Below are positions 49,788-58,778 of a stretch of DNA of 64,000 nucleotides, one piece after another. Below the pieces are notes generated by a model. The model worked only from the letters and a program-made list of their open reading frames with translations, was not told the origin of the DNA and ran no database searches. Source of the stretch: VXOI01 sp965197575 (lineage in GTDB: Bacteria; Chloroflexota; Dehalococcoidia; Lucifugimonadales; UBA3495); assembly GCA_965197575.1 (NCBI GenBank), contig OZ240214.1, positions 1,674,001 to 1,738,000 of the forward strand. Direction: 5' to 3'. The translations under genes were made by a program, and so were the position numbers. Position 1 is the stretch's first letter; every line of letters begins with the position of its first letter.

Positions 49788-52076
49788 ATGAAACCCGTCT
49801 GGCTGGCAGCCCTCGCGATCCTGCTATTGGTCGCCGCCGCCTGCAACGGCGGCGAACCCGAACCCACGCCGGACATCGACGCCACGGTGGAAGCCAGAGT
49901 CCGGGCGACCCAGGAAGCGGAAACATCAATAGACGCCACGGTAGAGGCCAGAGTCCGGGCGACCCAGGAAGCGGAAACATCAATAGATGCGACCGTACAG
50001 GCGCGAGTCGCCGCGACGCTGACCACTCCGTACCCTACTTCTACGCCGTGGCCTACCGCAACGCCTTGGCCCACGGCAACACCACGGCCCACACCAACAC
50101 CGCCACCCACGGCAACACCACGGCCCACGCCAACACGGCCCACGCCAACACGGCCACCCACGGCAACACCGCGGCCAACTCCAACACGGCTACCCACGGC
50201 AACACCACGGCCAACTCCAACACCAACTCCGGAGCCTACGCCACGGCCCACCTCCCCGCCCAGTCCCGGAACTTCCAGTCGGCCTGCGATGATGCTGGAC
50301 TCTTCGTCAAACTACACGGCTGACTTTCACACCAACCACGGCGACTTCCGAATTGAGCTGCTGACAGACCATTCGCCCGTAGCGGTTAATAACTTCGTGT
50401 TCCTGGCACGGCAAGGTTTCTATGACGGGCTCATTTTCCACCGGGTCATTGAGAATTTCATGATCCAAGGCGGCGATCCAACTGGCACCGGCGCTGGCGG
50501 CCCTGGCTACGCTTTCGAGGATGAAATCTCCCGCGAGCTGCTCTTCGACTCCCCCGGCGTGCTGGCTATGGCTAACGCCGGCCCCAACACCAACGGCAGT
50601 CAGTTCTTTATCACGACGGTACCAACTCCGCATCTCTCCGGCTCTCACACCATCTTCGGCGAGGTGATCGAGGGCCAGTCGGTAGTTGACGCCATTTCCC
50701 GCGTCGCCACTAATTCCCGAAACGCCCCGCTTCAGCCCGTAATCATGGAGCGCATCAACATCATCCAAGCGCCACGTCAGGACACTAATGGAACCGTGTC
50801 ATCCACCTCGCTGGCCCAATATGCCGCCCACTATGCGGGCGGGCCGGGCGCAATCTACGTGGGCGACTTGGCGCAAATGGCTGGCCCGGCTCCTGCCTGG
50901 GACTTGGGGGATTACGAGGGCATGGTGCCCCTGTACACTCTCCAAGACCACGGGTGGCTCTACGAAAGCGATTACTACAGCGCCCTTATCGACCGGGCCA
51001 ATCTGACCAACCCAACGGAACTGACTTCCTCGGGCGAGAGCATCACAATCCAGCACGCCTGCATCAACCGGGCGCTATTGCCTTGCAAGCTATTGGAGTC
51101 GTACTTCGCCCCCAACCTGGAAGCGCGCACTAAGGGCCAGCTCGAGCTGGCGGTCAGCTCCTTCCGAGAGCTGGGGATAGCCGCGCCGGACACACTGCAA
51201 CTGGTTTCCGACGGAACGCTGGACTCCGCGACCATCTACGGTGGATATGTTGCCGGTTCTATACCTGCCATTGAGATTCAGAACATTTGGGGCATCTATT
51301 CCTCCCGCGAGCAGGAGTTCGCAGCCAATCAATCCATCCTCAAGGACATTGAAGAACTGGTAGTGTCTCACACCGGCGGGGTCATCATGAACCACAGCTG
51401 GCTTGCCGGGAACGACCAGTTCTTCTTCTGCAAAGACAGGGTTGAAACCTTGAATGACTTTGAGGGCAAGAAGACCAGAATCCGCGACGCGGCCCTGTCC
51501 GACTGGATCAAGGGTATGGGAGCCGACGCCTGGTTCCTCGCCTTCGCCGAGGTCTACACTGCCCTGGAGCGCGGCATTCTTGACTGCGGCGTAACCGGGG
51601 GTGACGCCGCCCACGGCCAGCGGTGGTACGAGGTGGTGGATTACATCATGGGGCCACTGGTCAGCTTCCCGTTCGTCAACAACGTGATTAACGGCGATGT
51701 GTGGGCAACAATACCGGAAGACCTGCAACAGATTCTGCTGGAAGAAGCGGCGAAGTCAGAACTGGAAGCGTTGCGCCTCGCGGCCATCCAGAACGAGATG
51801 GGGCTCATAAAGAATATATCAGCGGGCTTGGAATTCATACCTTTCTCAAAGGAACTGAAATTGCGCAGCTTCAACAACGTCGTAATGGAGCACGTCGTCC
51901 CCGCCTGGATTAACCGGGTTGGCGGCTCGGCCCACCCGATAATCACCGACACCTTTAACCAGAAAGTCGGCCCCATCGTTGGCCTGCGCATAGAACGCGA
52001 CGGCTCGGTGGTGAAGGCGCCGATTACCAAGGGCCCGTACGCCGGGAAGACTATTGAGCAAGTCTTGGCCGAATAG
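49788..52076 (+). CDS. Lipoprotein fusing a cyclophilin-type PPIase to a TRAP solute-binding domain
   Basis: A 762-residue single chain. Signal peptide to Cys19 (VAAAC); two 18-residue repeats plus a partial third (IDATVEARVRATQEAETS); a Thr/Pro-rich linker (about 80-165); a cyclophilin domain (178-325) with FHRVIENFMIQGGDPTGTG and NTNGSQFFITT intact (the Trp of TPWL is His), so proline isomerase activity is likely; then a DctP-type domain (about 335-762) with GPGAIYVGDLAQM and ACINRALLPC, paralogous to the proteins at 987 and 60340. The reading frame is continuous over all domains, with no stop or internal start needed. Its ATG is 8 nt after the CinA stop (GAGCGCC before it). Confidence 0.88.
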   Translation: MKPVWLAALAILLLVAAACNGGEPEPTPDIDATVEARVRATQEAETSIDATVEARVRATQEAETSIDATVQARVAATLTTPYPTSTPWPTATPWPTATPRPTPTPPPTATPRPTPTRPTPTRPPTATPRPTPTRLPTATPRPTPTPTPEPTPRPTSPPSPGTSSRPAMMLDSSSNYTADFHTNHGDFRIELLTDHSPVAVNNFVFLARQGFYDGLIFHRVIENFMIQGGDPTGTGAGGPGYAFEDEISRELLFDSPGVLAMANAGPNTNGSQFFITTVPTPHLSGSHTIFGEVIEGQSVVDAISRVATNSRNAPLQPVIMERINIIQAPRQDTNGTVSSTSLAQYAAHYAGGPGAIYVGDLAQMAGPAPAWDLGDYEGMVPLYTLQDHGWLYESDYYSALIDRANLTNPTELTSSGESITIQHACINRALLPCKLLESYFAPNLEARTKGQLELAVSSFRELGIAAPDTLQLVSDGTLDSATIYGGYVAGSIPAIEIQNIWGIYSSREQEFAANQSILKDIEELVVSHTGGVIMNHSWLAGNDQFFFCKDRVETLNDFEGKKTRIRDAALSDWIKGMGADAWFLAFAEVYTALERGILDCGVTGGDAAHGQRWYEVVDYIMGPLVSFPFVNNVINGDVWATIPEDLQQILLEEAAKSELEALRLAAIQNEMGLIKNISAGLEFIPFSKELKLRSFNNVVMEHVVPAWINRVGGSAHPIITDTFNQKVGPIVGLRIERDGSVVKAPITKGPYAGKTIEQVLAE

Positions 52077-52142
52077 GCAGTATCCGTTCCTGGCGCGATC
52101 AACCGCCACTGACCCGCCTACCGGGCACACAGCTAGCCGAAG

Positions 52143-52148
52143 TATAAT
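52143..52148 (+). promoter_or_regulatory. -10 box ahead of the phosphotriesterase gene
   Basis: Consensus TATAAT 40 nt upstream of the ATG at 52188. GGAGG lies 6 nt before that ATG. Confidence 0.45.
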
Positions 52149-52187
52149 CCCCTTAAGTTCCGGGGCGACTATTACCGGAGGCGCGAC

Positions 52188-53146
52188 ATGGCGACGATCA
52201 ACTCGGTGCTGGGGCCAATGGATTCGGCTGATCTGGGGTTCACCCTGCCCCACGAGCACTTGATCGACTCATCCGCAGGCATACGCATATCCTACGGCGA
52301 GTTGGAACTGCGGGACCGCTCCCTGGAGATGACGGTGGGGGACTTCACTGCCGCCAAGGCGGGAGGGGTGGACACGATCATCGAGGTCTCCCCGATGGAC
52401 TTGGGGCGTGACGTAGCCCTGATGAGGGAAGTGTCCCAAGAGAGCGGAGTTAACTTCATCTGCTGCACTGGCTGCTGGCTGGACATTCCCCGCAGCTTCC
52501 GGGGCCGCGACGCGGACTTCATCGCGGATTTGTGGGTGCGCGAGATCGAGGAGGGCATTGACGGCACGGGGATCAGGGCCGGGATCATCAAGGTGGCCAC
52601 CGAGGACCCCATCACCGTCCACGAGGAGTTGATGCTCCGGGCCTCGGCCCGCGCCCACCGACGCACCGGCGTGCCCATCACTACCCACACGCCCGCGCAG
52701 TCCAGAGTAGGCGAAGAGCAGGTGCGCATCCTGACGGAGGAAGGGGTCGAGCCGCAGAACATCTACGTCGGCCACATCAACCAGACCCTCGACCCGGACT
52801 ACCACCGCGAGCTGGCCCGGCTGGGCGTGTGGCTGGGAGGGACATCAACAACCCCTTCGGCCGGCCCCACCTGCCTCCCTGGGAGCAGCGGGCCGAGTAT
52901 CTGAAGGCGCGGCTGGACGAGGGTCTGGCGTCCAACATGATGCTGTCCCACGACTGGAACGTCGTCCTGTCCCGAATCAGCACACCCGGTTTTCCCGGCA
53001 GGGAGGAGAACCCCGACGGCTACCTGTGGCTGAGCCGCGCCCTGATCCCGAAACTTCGGAACTTGAGCGTCACTGAAGCAGTCATAGACCAGATGGTGGT
53101 CGGCAACCCGCGCAAGCACTTTGAGGGAGTACGGCCGGGGGACTAG
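52188..53146 (+). pseudogene. Phosphotriesterase-family hydrolase with a frameshift
   Basis: The first frame (52188 to about 52840) has LPHEHLIDSS (HxH metal site), GIRAGIIKVATEDPITVHEE (Lys ligand) and HRRTGVPITTHT. The rest continues in another frame from about 52829: GRDINNPFGRPHL, NMMLSHDWN (Asp ligand), then VIDQMVVGNPRKHFEG as in the usual C-terminus. The switch falls in CTGGGAGGGACATC. Together they give one protein of about 319 residues. It may be a sequencing error, or a recent inactivation; otherwise the enzyme would hydrolyse lactones or phosphotriesters. Confidence 0.75.
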
Positions 53147-53175
53147 GCGGTAAACGTGCAGAGCCTTTTAGTTCT

Positions 53176-53288
53176 CCCTGTCCCTGGAGGGACAGGGCCG
53201 GGGCGAGGGGGAACCCTTTTCCGCCATCAACAGTCTCCTACGGAGTAATCGCCCTCACCCTAACCTCCTCCCTGGAGGGAGAGGGAAC
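53176..53288. repeat. Two family C hairpin repeats
   Basis: CCCTGTCCC/GGGACAGGG (53176-53184/53189-53197, loop TGGA) and, downstream, CCTCACCC...CTCCCTGGAGGGAGAGGG near 53253-53286. Both share the CCCT...TGGAGGG core. Together with the copy at 23669 they show that the element is dispersed. The rest of 53147-53369 holds no gene that I can see. Confidence 0.6.
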
Positions 53289-53369
53289 CTTTATCGATAA
53301 TGAATAGGCCCTGGGTAAACGTGTCGGAATAATTGACAGAGGTGAGATACCAGCTTAGCATGAAGGCGA

Positions 53370-53738
53370 ATGCAGCGGTTCTTTGATGTATATTGGGTTA
53401 TCTACTTCGTGGGCTATCTCTTAGCTATCGTCATTTTAGGAGGGCTTCACTGGGATGACCTGAAACAGTGAGATAGCCGCATTTACGTGCTGGCCGCCAT
53501 ATTCGGCGTGGCCGCAGGATCGGCTTCAGCATTTGCAATCATAGTAGAAGTCGGAGGGCGTATGGTGTTGTTAATCCCAGCCGCCGTCAAGAAATTGAAG
53601 GAGCAAGGCCGTCAGCAAGGCCGCGTAGAAGGGCGCCAGGAAGAACGCGCCGAATGGGAAGCATGGCTGCAGCGGCGCAACGAAGCCGAGGCCAACAATC
53701 AGCCGTTCAACGAACCCCCGCCGTCCCAACGGCAATAG
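53370..53738 (+). pseudogene. Two-helix membrane protein with an in-frame TGA
   Basis: From ATG 53370 a 33-codon frame (MQRFFDVYWVIYFVGYLLAI...) forms one membrane helix and stops at TGA 53469-53471. The same frame continues as DSRIYVLAAIFGVAAGSASAFAI, a second helix, then KELKEQGRQQGRVEG-like basic coiled coil to 53738. The halves look like one two-helix protein broken by a nonsense change (CGA to TGA would do). No SECIS-like hairpin follows the TGA. The downstream half could be translated alone from GTG 53487 as an 83-residue protein. Confidence 0.5.
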
Positions 53739-53793
53739 AGAACCGTCACAGAGCCGCACACAAAGAGTGGCTCTCCAAAACGATATAGGAAGA

Positions 53794-53821
53794 GGCCCGC
53801 CCCGAATCATCGGGGCGGGCC
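53794..53821 (+). terminator. Rho-independent terminator between convergent genes
   Basis: GGCCCGCCCCGA (53794-53805) / TCGGGGCGGGCC (53810-53821) with a 4-nt loop, followed by TTCCTTTT. It lies between the small membrane protein and the VWA protein gene, so it may serve both strands. Confidence 0.8.
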
Positions 53822-53867
53822 TTCCTTTTGGTCCCTTGGCGGCTTGGGTTAATCCTCCGCGGCCCGG

Positions 53868-56800
53868 CTAGTGTCGACTGACGCGCTTGGCCGTCAGCTC
53901 ACGGTAGAGCATGGGCAGCCGTTCGGGGAGGGCCCATATTTCGCCCAGCACTTCGTAACCCATGTCGCCGCACATGCCCTTGAGGTAGTCGTGGCCCGCC
54001 TTGTCCACCGTAAGGCAGAATGGCGTTATCTGCTTCTGCCGGGCCTCGATCAGCGCCATGTGAGTATCGTGGACGGCGTACTCCTTCTCCACGCCCTCAC
54101 GGCTGTAGCCCCGGTCTTGCGGGCGCCCGTCGCTGATCAGGAACATGATCTTGGTCTGGGCGTCCTGGTTTTCCAGCTTGGTGATGGCGTGGCGCACGGC
54201 GGCCCCCATCCGGGTGGCGTGCAGGGGAGTGATCTTGTCGATCCTCCGCTTCACCTTGTCGCCGAAGCCCTCGCTGATGTCCTTGATCACGTAGAACTCG
54301 ACGTTTTCGCGGCCATAGCCGGAGAAGCCGTAGATTCCGTAGGTGTCGCCGATGGACTCCAGCGCTTGAATCAGCAGCGCGGTGCTCTCCTTCTCCAGGT
54401 CGATGATCCGCTTGTAGTTGCGCCGCACCAGGCCCTCGCGGCGGCGGCGCAACCAGACCATGTATTCCACCGGGTCGTCCGGGGCGTCGCGGTCGTCCAC
54501 CGTCTGCCGCCCTTCGTCGATGGCCTCGGCGGTGGACGCGCTCATGTCGAGCAGGAACACCACCGCCACGTCCCTGCGGTTCCGGTTGCGGTGCCAATAA
54601 ATCTTGTCGTCCGGCGGGATGTTCATCTTGAGGTCCACCCACGCCTCAAGAGTGGCGTTCAGGTCGAGGTCCTCGCCGTCGATCAGCCGGTAGGTCTTGC
54701 GCATACTCTCCGGCATGATCAGCTCGAACTGCCGACGGATGTGGTTGGCGAGCGACTGGTAGTTCTTCAGGGCGTCCTGGTAGAAGTTTATGTCGCCCTC
54801 TTCGACCGTCTTTTCCTTGACGATGCACCAGCGGGGCTTGTAGTCGTTGGCCCGGAAGTCCCACTCGTCGTAGAGGAACGTCTGGGGTTCCCTGGCTTCC
54901 AACTCGCCGCCCTGCTCGTCGTCGTGGAGCAACGGGCCGTAGCCCTGGCCCGGCTGGGAGTTGGGCGGCGGGGCCCCGGCCTCCTTCATGATGTTCTGGG
55001 CGAAGGTGGTCATGGCATCGTTGATGTCGCCCTGCTCGGCGTCTAGCTCCAACTCGTCGCTGTCCTGGAGAAGCTGCTCCAGCATTTCTTGGGTCATCGG
55101 CTGCGCTTCGCCGGCCTCGCCGCTGTCGGCCTGGAGCTTGGTGAGAAGCTGGACCATCTCGGGCTTGAAGTCGCCGCGGTAGTCCACCGGATCGGGCGAT
55201 TCGTAATTCTCGCCTTGTTCACCCTCGGCGTTCTGCTCCATGTCGGCCTGTAAGCGGTCGATCAGGTCCTGGAATTCCTCCTCGGAGAAGTCGCCGGGTT
55301 CTTCCAGGTCCTGGTCCTCCCAGTTTTCCTCTTCCTCGGTCTGGTTGGGCAGGCGGGAGATAATCTCGTAGGCCCGCAGGGTCGCTTCGGAGGTGTCTTC
55401 CACCGTTGCTTCGGCAGTGCGAAGCTGGTGCAGAATCCGGGAGAGCATCACCGCCGCTTCTTCGTAGTCTTTGGGGACGGGCAGATCGGTGAATTGCTCC
55501 AGGCTCATGTGAACCAGCAGTTCCACCATCGCTTGCTGGATGGGCATCTCTTCGATTTGAGGGCGGCGGTCCAGGGTTTCCGACTGGACCCGAGAGGCGG
55601 CCCGGCTGATACCGGGATATTCGACCTTGATGCGGTAGTCCAGCCGACAGTCCTCCAAAACGGTGAACAAGTCGAAGGCCAGCTTGCCGTTCTCGAACAT
55701 CGCCAGGAAGCGGCCGATGTCGGTATAGGCACGAGCGCTTCCCAATTGACCGGGGCTGTCCGGTGCGGCCACCGGGACGGACTCGTCGATGCTGATCGAC
55801 ACGCCTTCGTCGGTGAGCTGCCGGGCCAGCTCTTCCATGGCCCGACGCGCGGCCTGCTCTTCAGCGCGGCGGCTTTCGATCTCCGTTTCGAAGTCGTGCC
55901 GACGGTCGTCGAACTGGGTGGTCGGCTTGTCGAACTCGAACTCAAAGCTGCCGAACTCCAGGTGCGAGACCTGGTGGGTGGAAACAACCTTGAACCAAGA
56001 GAAGTTGTCCTGCTTGTTGGAGTAGTGGTCCACTATCGGAGGGAGAAACACCTTTGAGCCGTCGGTAGACGCTGAGTCCTCGTCCACCCAGCCGATATTG
56101 CGGCGGACCAACTCGTGGGTGTTGAGAATCTCGATGCCGGCGCCGGACAGGGCGCGACAATAGAGTCGCAAGATGCCTTTCACCCGCTCCAGTTCCAGGC
56201 TGGAGGAAAGGGTTTCCAGCATCGACTCGGAGGTGTTGGACTCGATCTTGAAGAACGCGATGCCGCTTTCGGGATTCTCCTGAAGCAGCCTCATGCCGTG
56301 CTGGTACCAAGTGTCCAGCTGGCTGACGGTGATCCGGCTGAGCACGTCGTCCAGGCTGCGCAGGAAGGGCGGCACGGCCTCTGGCGCCACCGCCACCAGT
56401 TGGTCGCAAAGATCCAGGATGTAACCCTGCGAACCCTGCGGCACCCGTCCCAACGCCTGGGTGCCGTCGGCCAAGAAACGCGAGGTGTCGCGCAGGCCGA
56501 CCTTGGCCAGCCGCTCCCCCAGCTTGAGGAACCGGCCGGTCTGGGCTTCGTCAACGTGCTGGAGGGCGCGAGGCACCAACTCCAGGCAGGTCTTGACCTC
56601 GCGCCAACTGGAATCGATCAAGGCCCGGGACATGGCCAGGAAGGGCTCGCGCTCGCGGCCCATGCCCGGCAGCACGTCCTTGCCCAGGGTGAGGCACTCG
56701 CCGGCCACGTCGTAGGACTTGTAGGAAAGCGCCTCGATGAGGGAGGCAAAAACCTCGACGTCCCAGAAGGGCAGGCTTCGCACCAAGTCGGGGCTGACCT

Positions 56801-57227
56801 CGAAGAACTTGGCCGCCAGGGTGCTGGATTTCCAGGTGCCCTTGTACAGGCTGCGGCCCAAACCGGCCCAGCGGGGGATGTACTGCGGCCGCAGATTCGG
56901 CACGATGGCGACGCTGGACTTGAAGAACGCCACCGACAGGGTGGGCGAGTCCTGCGCCAGGTAGGTGCCGCAGCGGGCCCACTGCATGAACGACGGGAAG
57001 GACAGGAAGCGGGAGACATGGGGAGAGACCCGGTAATATTCGATAGCCGCTTCCCACGACCGGATGGTCTGGGTGCCGATGGCTAGGCCCTCTTTGGCCC
57101 ACAGGCCGATTTCGTCGATCCCGAACGCCTCGGTGACCGGGGCGAGGGCCTCTTGATATGCCTCCAATACTGCCGGGGGGAGTTTGGCCAGCTCTTGTTC
57201 TATATCGGGAGTGGGAGCGCTACTCAA
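53868..57227 (-). CDS. Large VWA-domain protein, NorD/CoxE-like, partner of a MoxR ATPase
   Basis: A 1119-residue protein. Residues about 30-430 are tandem helical, TPR-like segments with no family I can name; 430-600 is a mixed region; 640-800 is strongly acidic (SEEEFQDLIDRLQADMEQN and similar); the C-terminal 230 residues are a VWA domain whose MIDAS motif is DMSAST at about 894. Similar C-terminal VWA proteins (NorD, CbbO) act with a MoxR/NorQ ATPase to insert metals or activate enzymes. The gene is last in an operon with such an ATPase. NorD proteins are normally 600-800 residues, so this one is exceptionally long. Confidence 0.8.
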   Translation of the reverse strand: MSSAPTPDIEQELAKLPPAVLEAYQEALAPVTEAFGIDEIGLWAKEGLAIGTQTIRSWEAAIEYYRVSPHVSRFLSFPSFMQWARCGTYLAQDSPTLSVAFFKSSVAIVPNLRPQYIPRWAGLGRSLYKGTWKSSTLAAKFFEVSPDLVRSLPFWDVEVFASLIEALSYKSYDVAGECLTLGKDVLPGMGREREPFLAMSRALIDSSWREVKTCLELVPRALQHVDEAQTGRFLKLGERLAKVGLRDTSRFLADGTQALGRVPQGSQGYILDLCDQLVAVAPEAVPPFLRSLDDVLSRITVSQLDTWYQHGMRLLQENPESGIAFFKIESNTSESMLETLSSSLELERVKGILRLYCRALSGAGIEILNTHELVRRNIGWVDEDSASTDGSKVFLPPIVDHYSNKQDNFSWFKVVSTHQVSHLEFGSFEFEFDKPTTQFDDRRHDFETEIESRRAEEQAARRAMEELARQLTDEGVSISIDESVPVAAPDSPGQLGSARAYTDIGRFLAMFENGKLAFDLFTVLEDCRLDYRIKVEYPGISRAASRVQSETLDRRPQIEEMPIQQAMVELLVHMSLEQFTDLPVPKDYEEAAVMLSRILHQLRTAEATVEDTSEATLRAYEIISRLPNQTEEEENWEDQDLEEPGDFSEEEFQDLIDRLQADMEQNAEGEQGENYESPDPVDYRGDFKPEMVQLLTKLQADSGEAGEAQPMTQEMLEQLLQDSDELELDAEQGDINDAMTTFAQNIMKEAGAPPPNSQPGQGYGPLLHDDEQGGELEAREPQTFLYDEWDFRANDYKPRWCIVKEKTVEEGDINFYQDALKNYQSLANHIRRQFELIMPESMRKTYRLIDGEDLDLNATLEAWVDLKMNIPPDDKIYWHRNRNRRDVAVVFLLDMSASTAEAIDEGRQTVDDRDAPDDPVEYMVWLRRRREGLVRRNYKRIIDLEKESTALLIQALESIGDTYGIYGFSGYGRENVEFYVIKDISEGFGDKVKRRIDKITPLHATRMGAAVRHAITKLENQDAQTKIMFLISDGRPQDRGYSREGVEKEYAVHDTHMALIEARQKQITPFCLTVDKAGHDYLKGMCGDMGYEVLGEIWALPERLPMLYRELTAKRVSRH

Positions 57228-57239
57228 CTCGTACCCTCG

Positions 57240-57842
57240 CTATCCAGCCCTTCCCTGCGCTTCCGTGCGGGCCTCCCCGTTGTTCAGAAGCTCCAGGAAT
57301 TGCTGGAGGATTCTTGCCGTCGCCCCAAACACCAAGTGCTTGCCGTGGGCGTATGAATAGACAGTCGAAGGGCCGCCATCCTGCCAATGGGTCTCGGCCC
57401 GGTGGCTGGAGCGGTCTTGGAGCGCCGAGACCGGAAACTCCACGATCTCGGCGATTTCATCGGCGCTAGGCTTAAAATGGTAGGGGTAGTCAATGGTCCC
57501 GGCGAACACCCGCACCCGGAACTGGGAACGGGTGGCGACCTCGTCCATCTCGCCGAGGACAGTTATGTCGCTGCGGTGGATGCCCATTTCCTCCTCGGTT
57601 TCCCGGAGCGCCGTGTCCAATGAGTCCCGGTCGCCGGGGTCGCTCATGCCTCCAGGGAAGGAAATCTCCCCCTTGTGGTGTTCCACTTCCTCGGAGCGCT
57701 TGTTGAGGAGGACGCAGTAGTCGCCGTCTTTCGGGTAAAGCAACACCATGACGGCCGCAGGCGTCAACTCCGCCCCGTTCACCCGTTCGGTGCGGCGGTT
57801 GGACAGGGCCTGCTTGAGTGCCTGAGGCGGCGTCAGGACCAT
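57240..57842 (-). CDS. Nudix hydrolase (CoA pyrophosphatase type)
   Basis: A 200-residue Nudix protein. LLNKRSEEVEHHKGEISFPGG is the CoA-specific NuCoA motif, and GGMSDPGDRDSLDTALRETEEEMG the Nudix box; its REx2EE core is intact but the first position often Glu is Asp. It would hydrolyse CoA or its derivatives. It sits between the MoxR ATPase and VWA protein genes, with CoaE upstream, so two CoA-metabolism genes are in this operon. Confidence 0.88.
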   Translation of the reverse strand: MVLTPPQALKQALSNRRTERVNGAELTPAAVMVLLYPKDGDYCVLLNKRSEEVEHHKGEISFPGGMSDPGDRDSLDTALRETEEEMGIHRSDITVLGEMDEVATRSQFRVRVFAGTIDYPYHFKPSADEIAEIVEFPVSALQDRSSHRAETHWQDGGPSTVYSYAHGKHLVFGATARILQQFLELLNNGEARTEAQGRAG

Positions 57843-57850
57843 CTACACGC

Positions 57851-58756
57851 TTACTCGAAGATGGACGACGCCACTTCCTCAAGGCTCCGTTGCAACTCGG
57901 GGTCGTCGGTCAGCGTCCACACGATTGCAACCTGGCAGGCCCTCCGGGGCGTGATGCCCTCGGACATCAGGCGGCCGGCGTAGATCAGCAGGCGGGTGCT
58001 GGCCCCTTCCTGAAGGCCGTGGTCTTCCAGGTGACGGATCTTCTCGCCCAGCTTGGCCAGCGAATCGGCGTGGGCCGGCGTGCAGCCGCTCTCCCGCTCG
58101 ATGATCTCGCGCTCGATCTCGCGGGGCGGGTAGTAAAACTCGATGGATATGAAGCGCTGCCGGGTGCTGTGCTTCAGGTCCTTCAGGGCGCTCTGGTAAC
58201 CGGGGTTGTAGGAAATGCACAGCAGAAACCGGTCGTCGGCCTCGATGATGGAGCCGGTCTTTTCCACCGGAAGAATCCGGCGATGGTCGGTGAGCGGGTG
58301 GATGAGCACGGTCGTGTCCTTCCGGGCCTCGACCACCTCATCGAGGTATAGGATCGCGCCGGCCTTGACCGCGCGGGTCATGGGGCCGTCGATCCAGCGG
58401 GTGCCGTTAGCGTCCAGCAGGTAGCGCCCCACTAGGTCGCTAGCAGTCAAATCTTCGTGGCAGGCGATGGTGACCAGCGGGACGCGGACCTCGTTGTTGT
58501 CGGGTTCCGGCTGTCCGTCTTTCTGTTCTTCCCGGATAACGGTGAGGGGGCGGCCCAACTGCCAGGCCATATACTCCACGAACCTGGTCTTGCCGCAGCC
58601 GGTGGGGCCCTTCAGCAGCACGGGGATGTGCTGGTTGTAGGCCGCAGCAAACAACTCTTGCTCGTCGCCCACCGCTCGGTAATAGGGCTCGTCCCTAACC
58701 AGGAACTCCTCAATCGCATATTCGCTGTAATGCTTTTGTTCCGCGGCTTCTACCAT
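57851..58756 (-). CDS. MoxR-family AAA+ ATPase (CbbQ/NorQ type)
   Basis: A 301-residue AAA+ ATPase: Walker A GPTGCGKT (50-57), Walker B with Asp139-Glu140 in AILYLDEVVEA, a sensor-like ISYNPGY block. CbbQ/NorQ ATPases remodel a partner enzyme together with a VWA protein. Its stop is 8 nt from the Nudix gene. RuBisCO and nitric oxide reductase genes, the known targets of CbbQ and NorQ, are absent here, so the target is unknown. Confidence 0.88.
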   Translation of the reverse strand: MVEAAEQKHYSEYAIEEFLVRDEPYYRAVGDEQELFAAAYNQHIPVLLKGPTGCGKTRFVEYMAWQLGRPLTVIREEQKDGQPEPDNNEVRVPLVTIACHEDLTASDLVGRYLLDANGTRWIDGPMTRAVKAGAILYLDEVVEARKDTTVLIHPLTDHRRILPVEKTGSIIEADDRFLLCISYNPGYQSALKDLKHSTRQRFISIEFYYPPREIEREIIERESGCTPAHADSLAKLGEKIRHLEDHGLQEGASTRLLIYAGRLMSEGITPRRACQVAIVWTLTDDPELQRSLEEVASSIFE

Positions 58757-58778
58757 TAGCTTCTCTCGGTCCTTTCTT

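Noticed and set aside
53370..53738. Second selenoprotein candidate
   Set aside because: The TGA is not at a redox cysteine position and no hairpin of SECIS type follows it.
53868..58756. CbbQ/CbbO RuBisCO activase system
   Set aside because: No RuBisCO genes are near, and the VWA protein is much longer than CbbO, so only the general MoxR-VWA class can be claimed.
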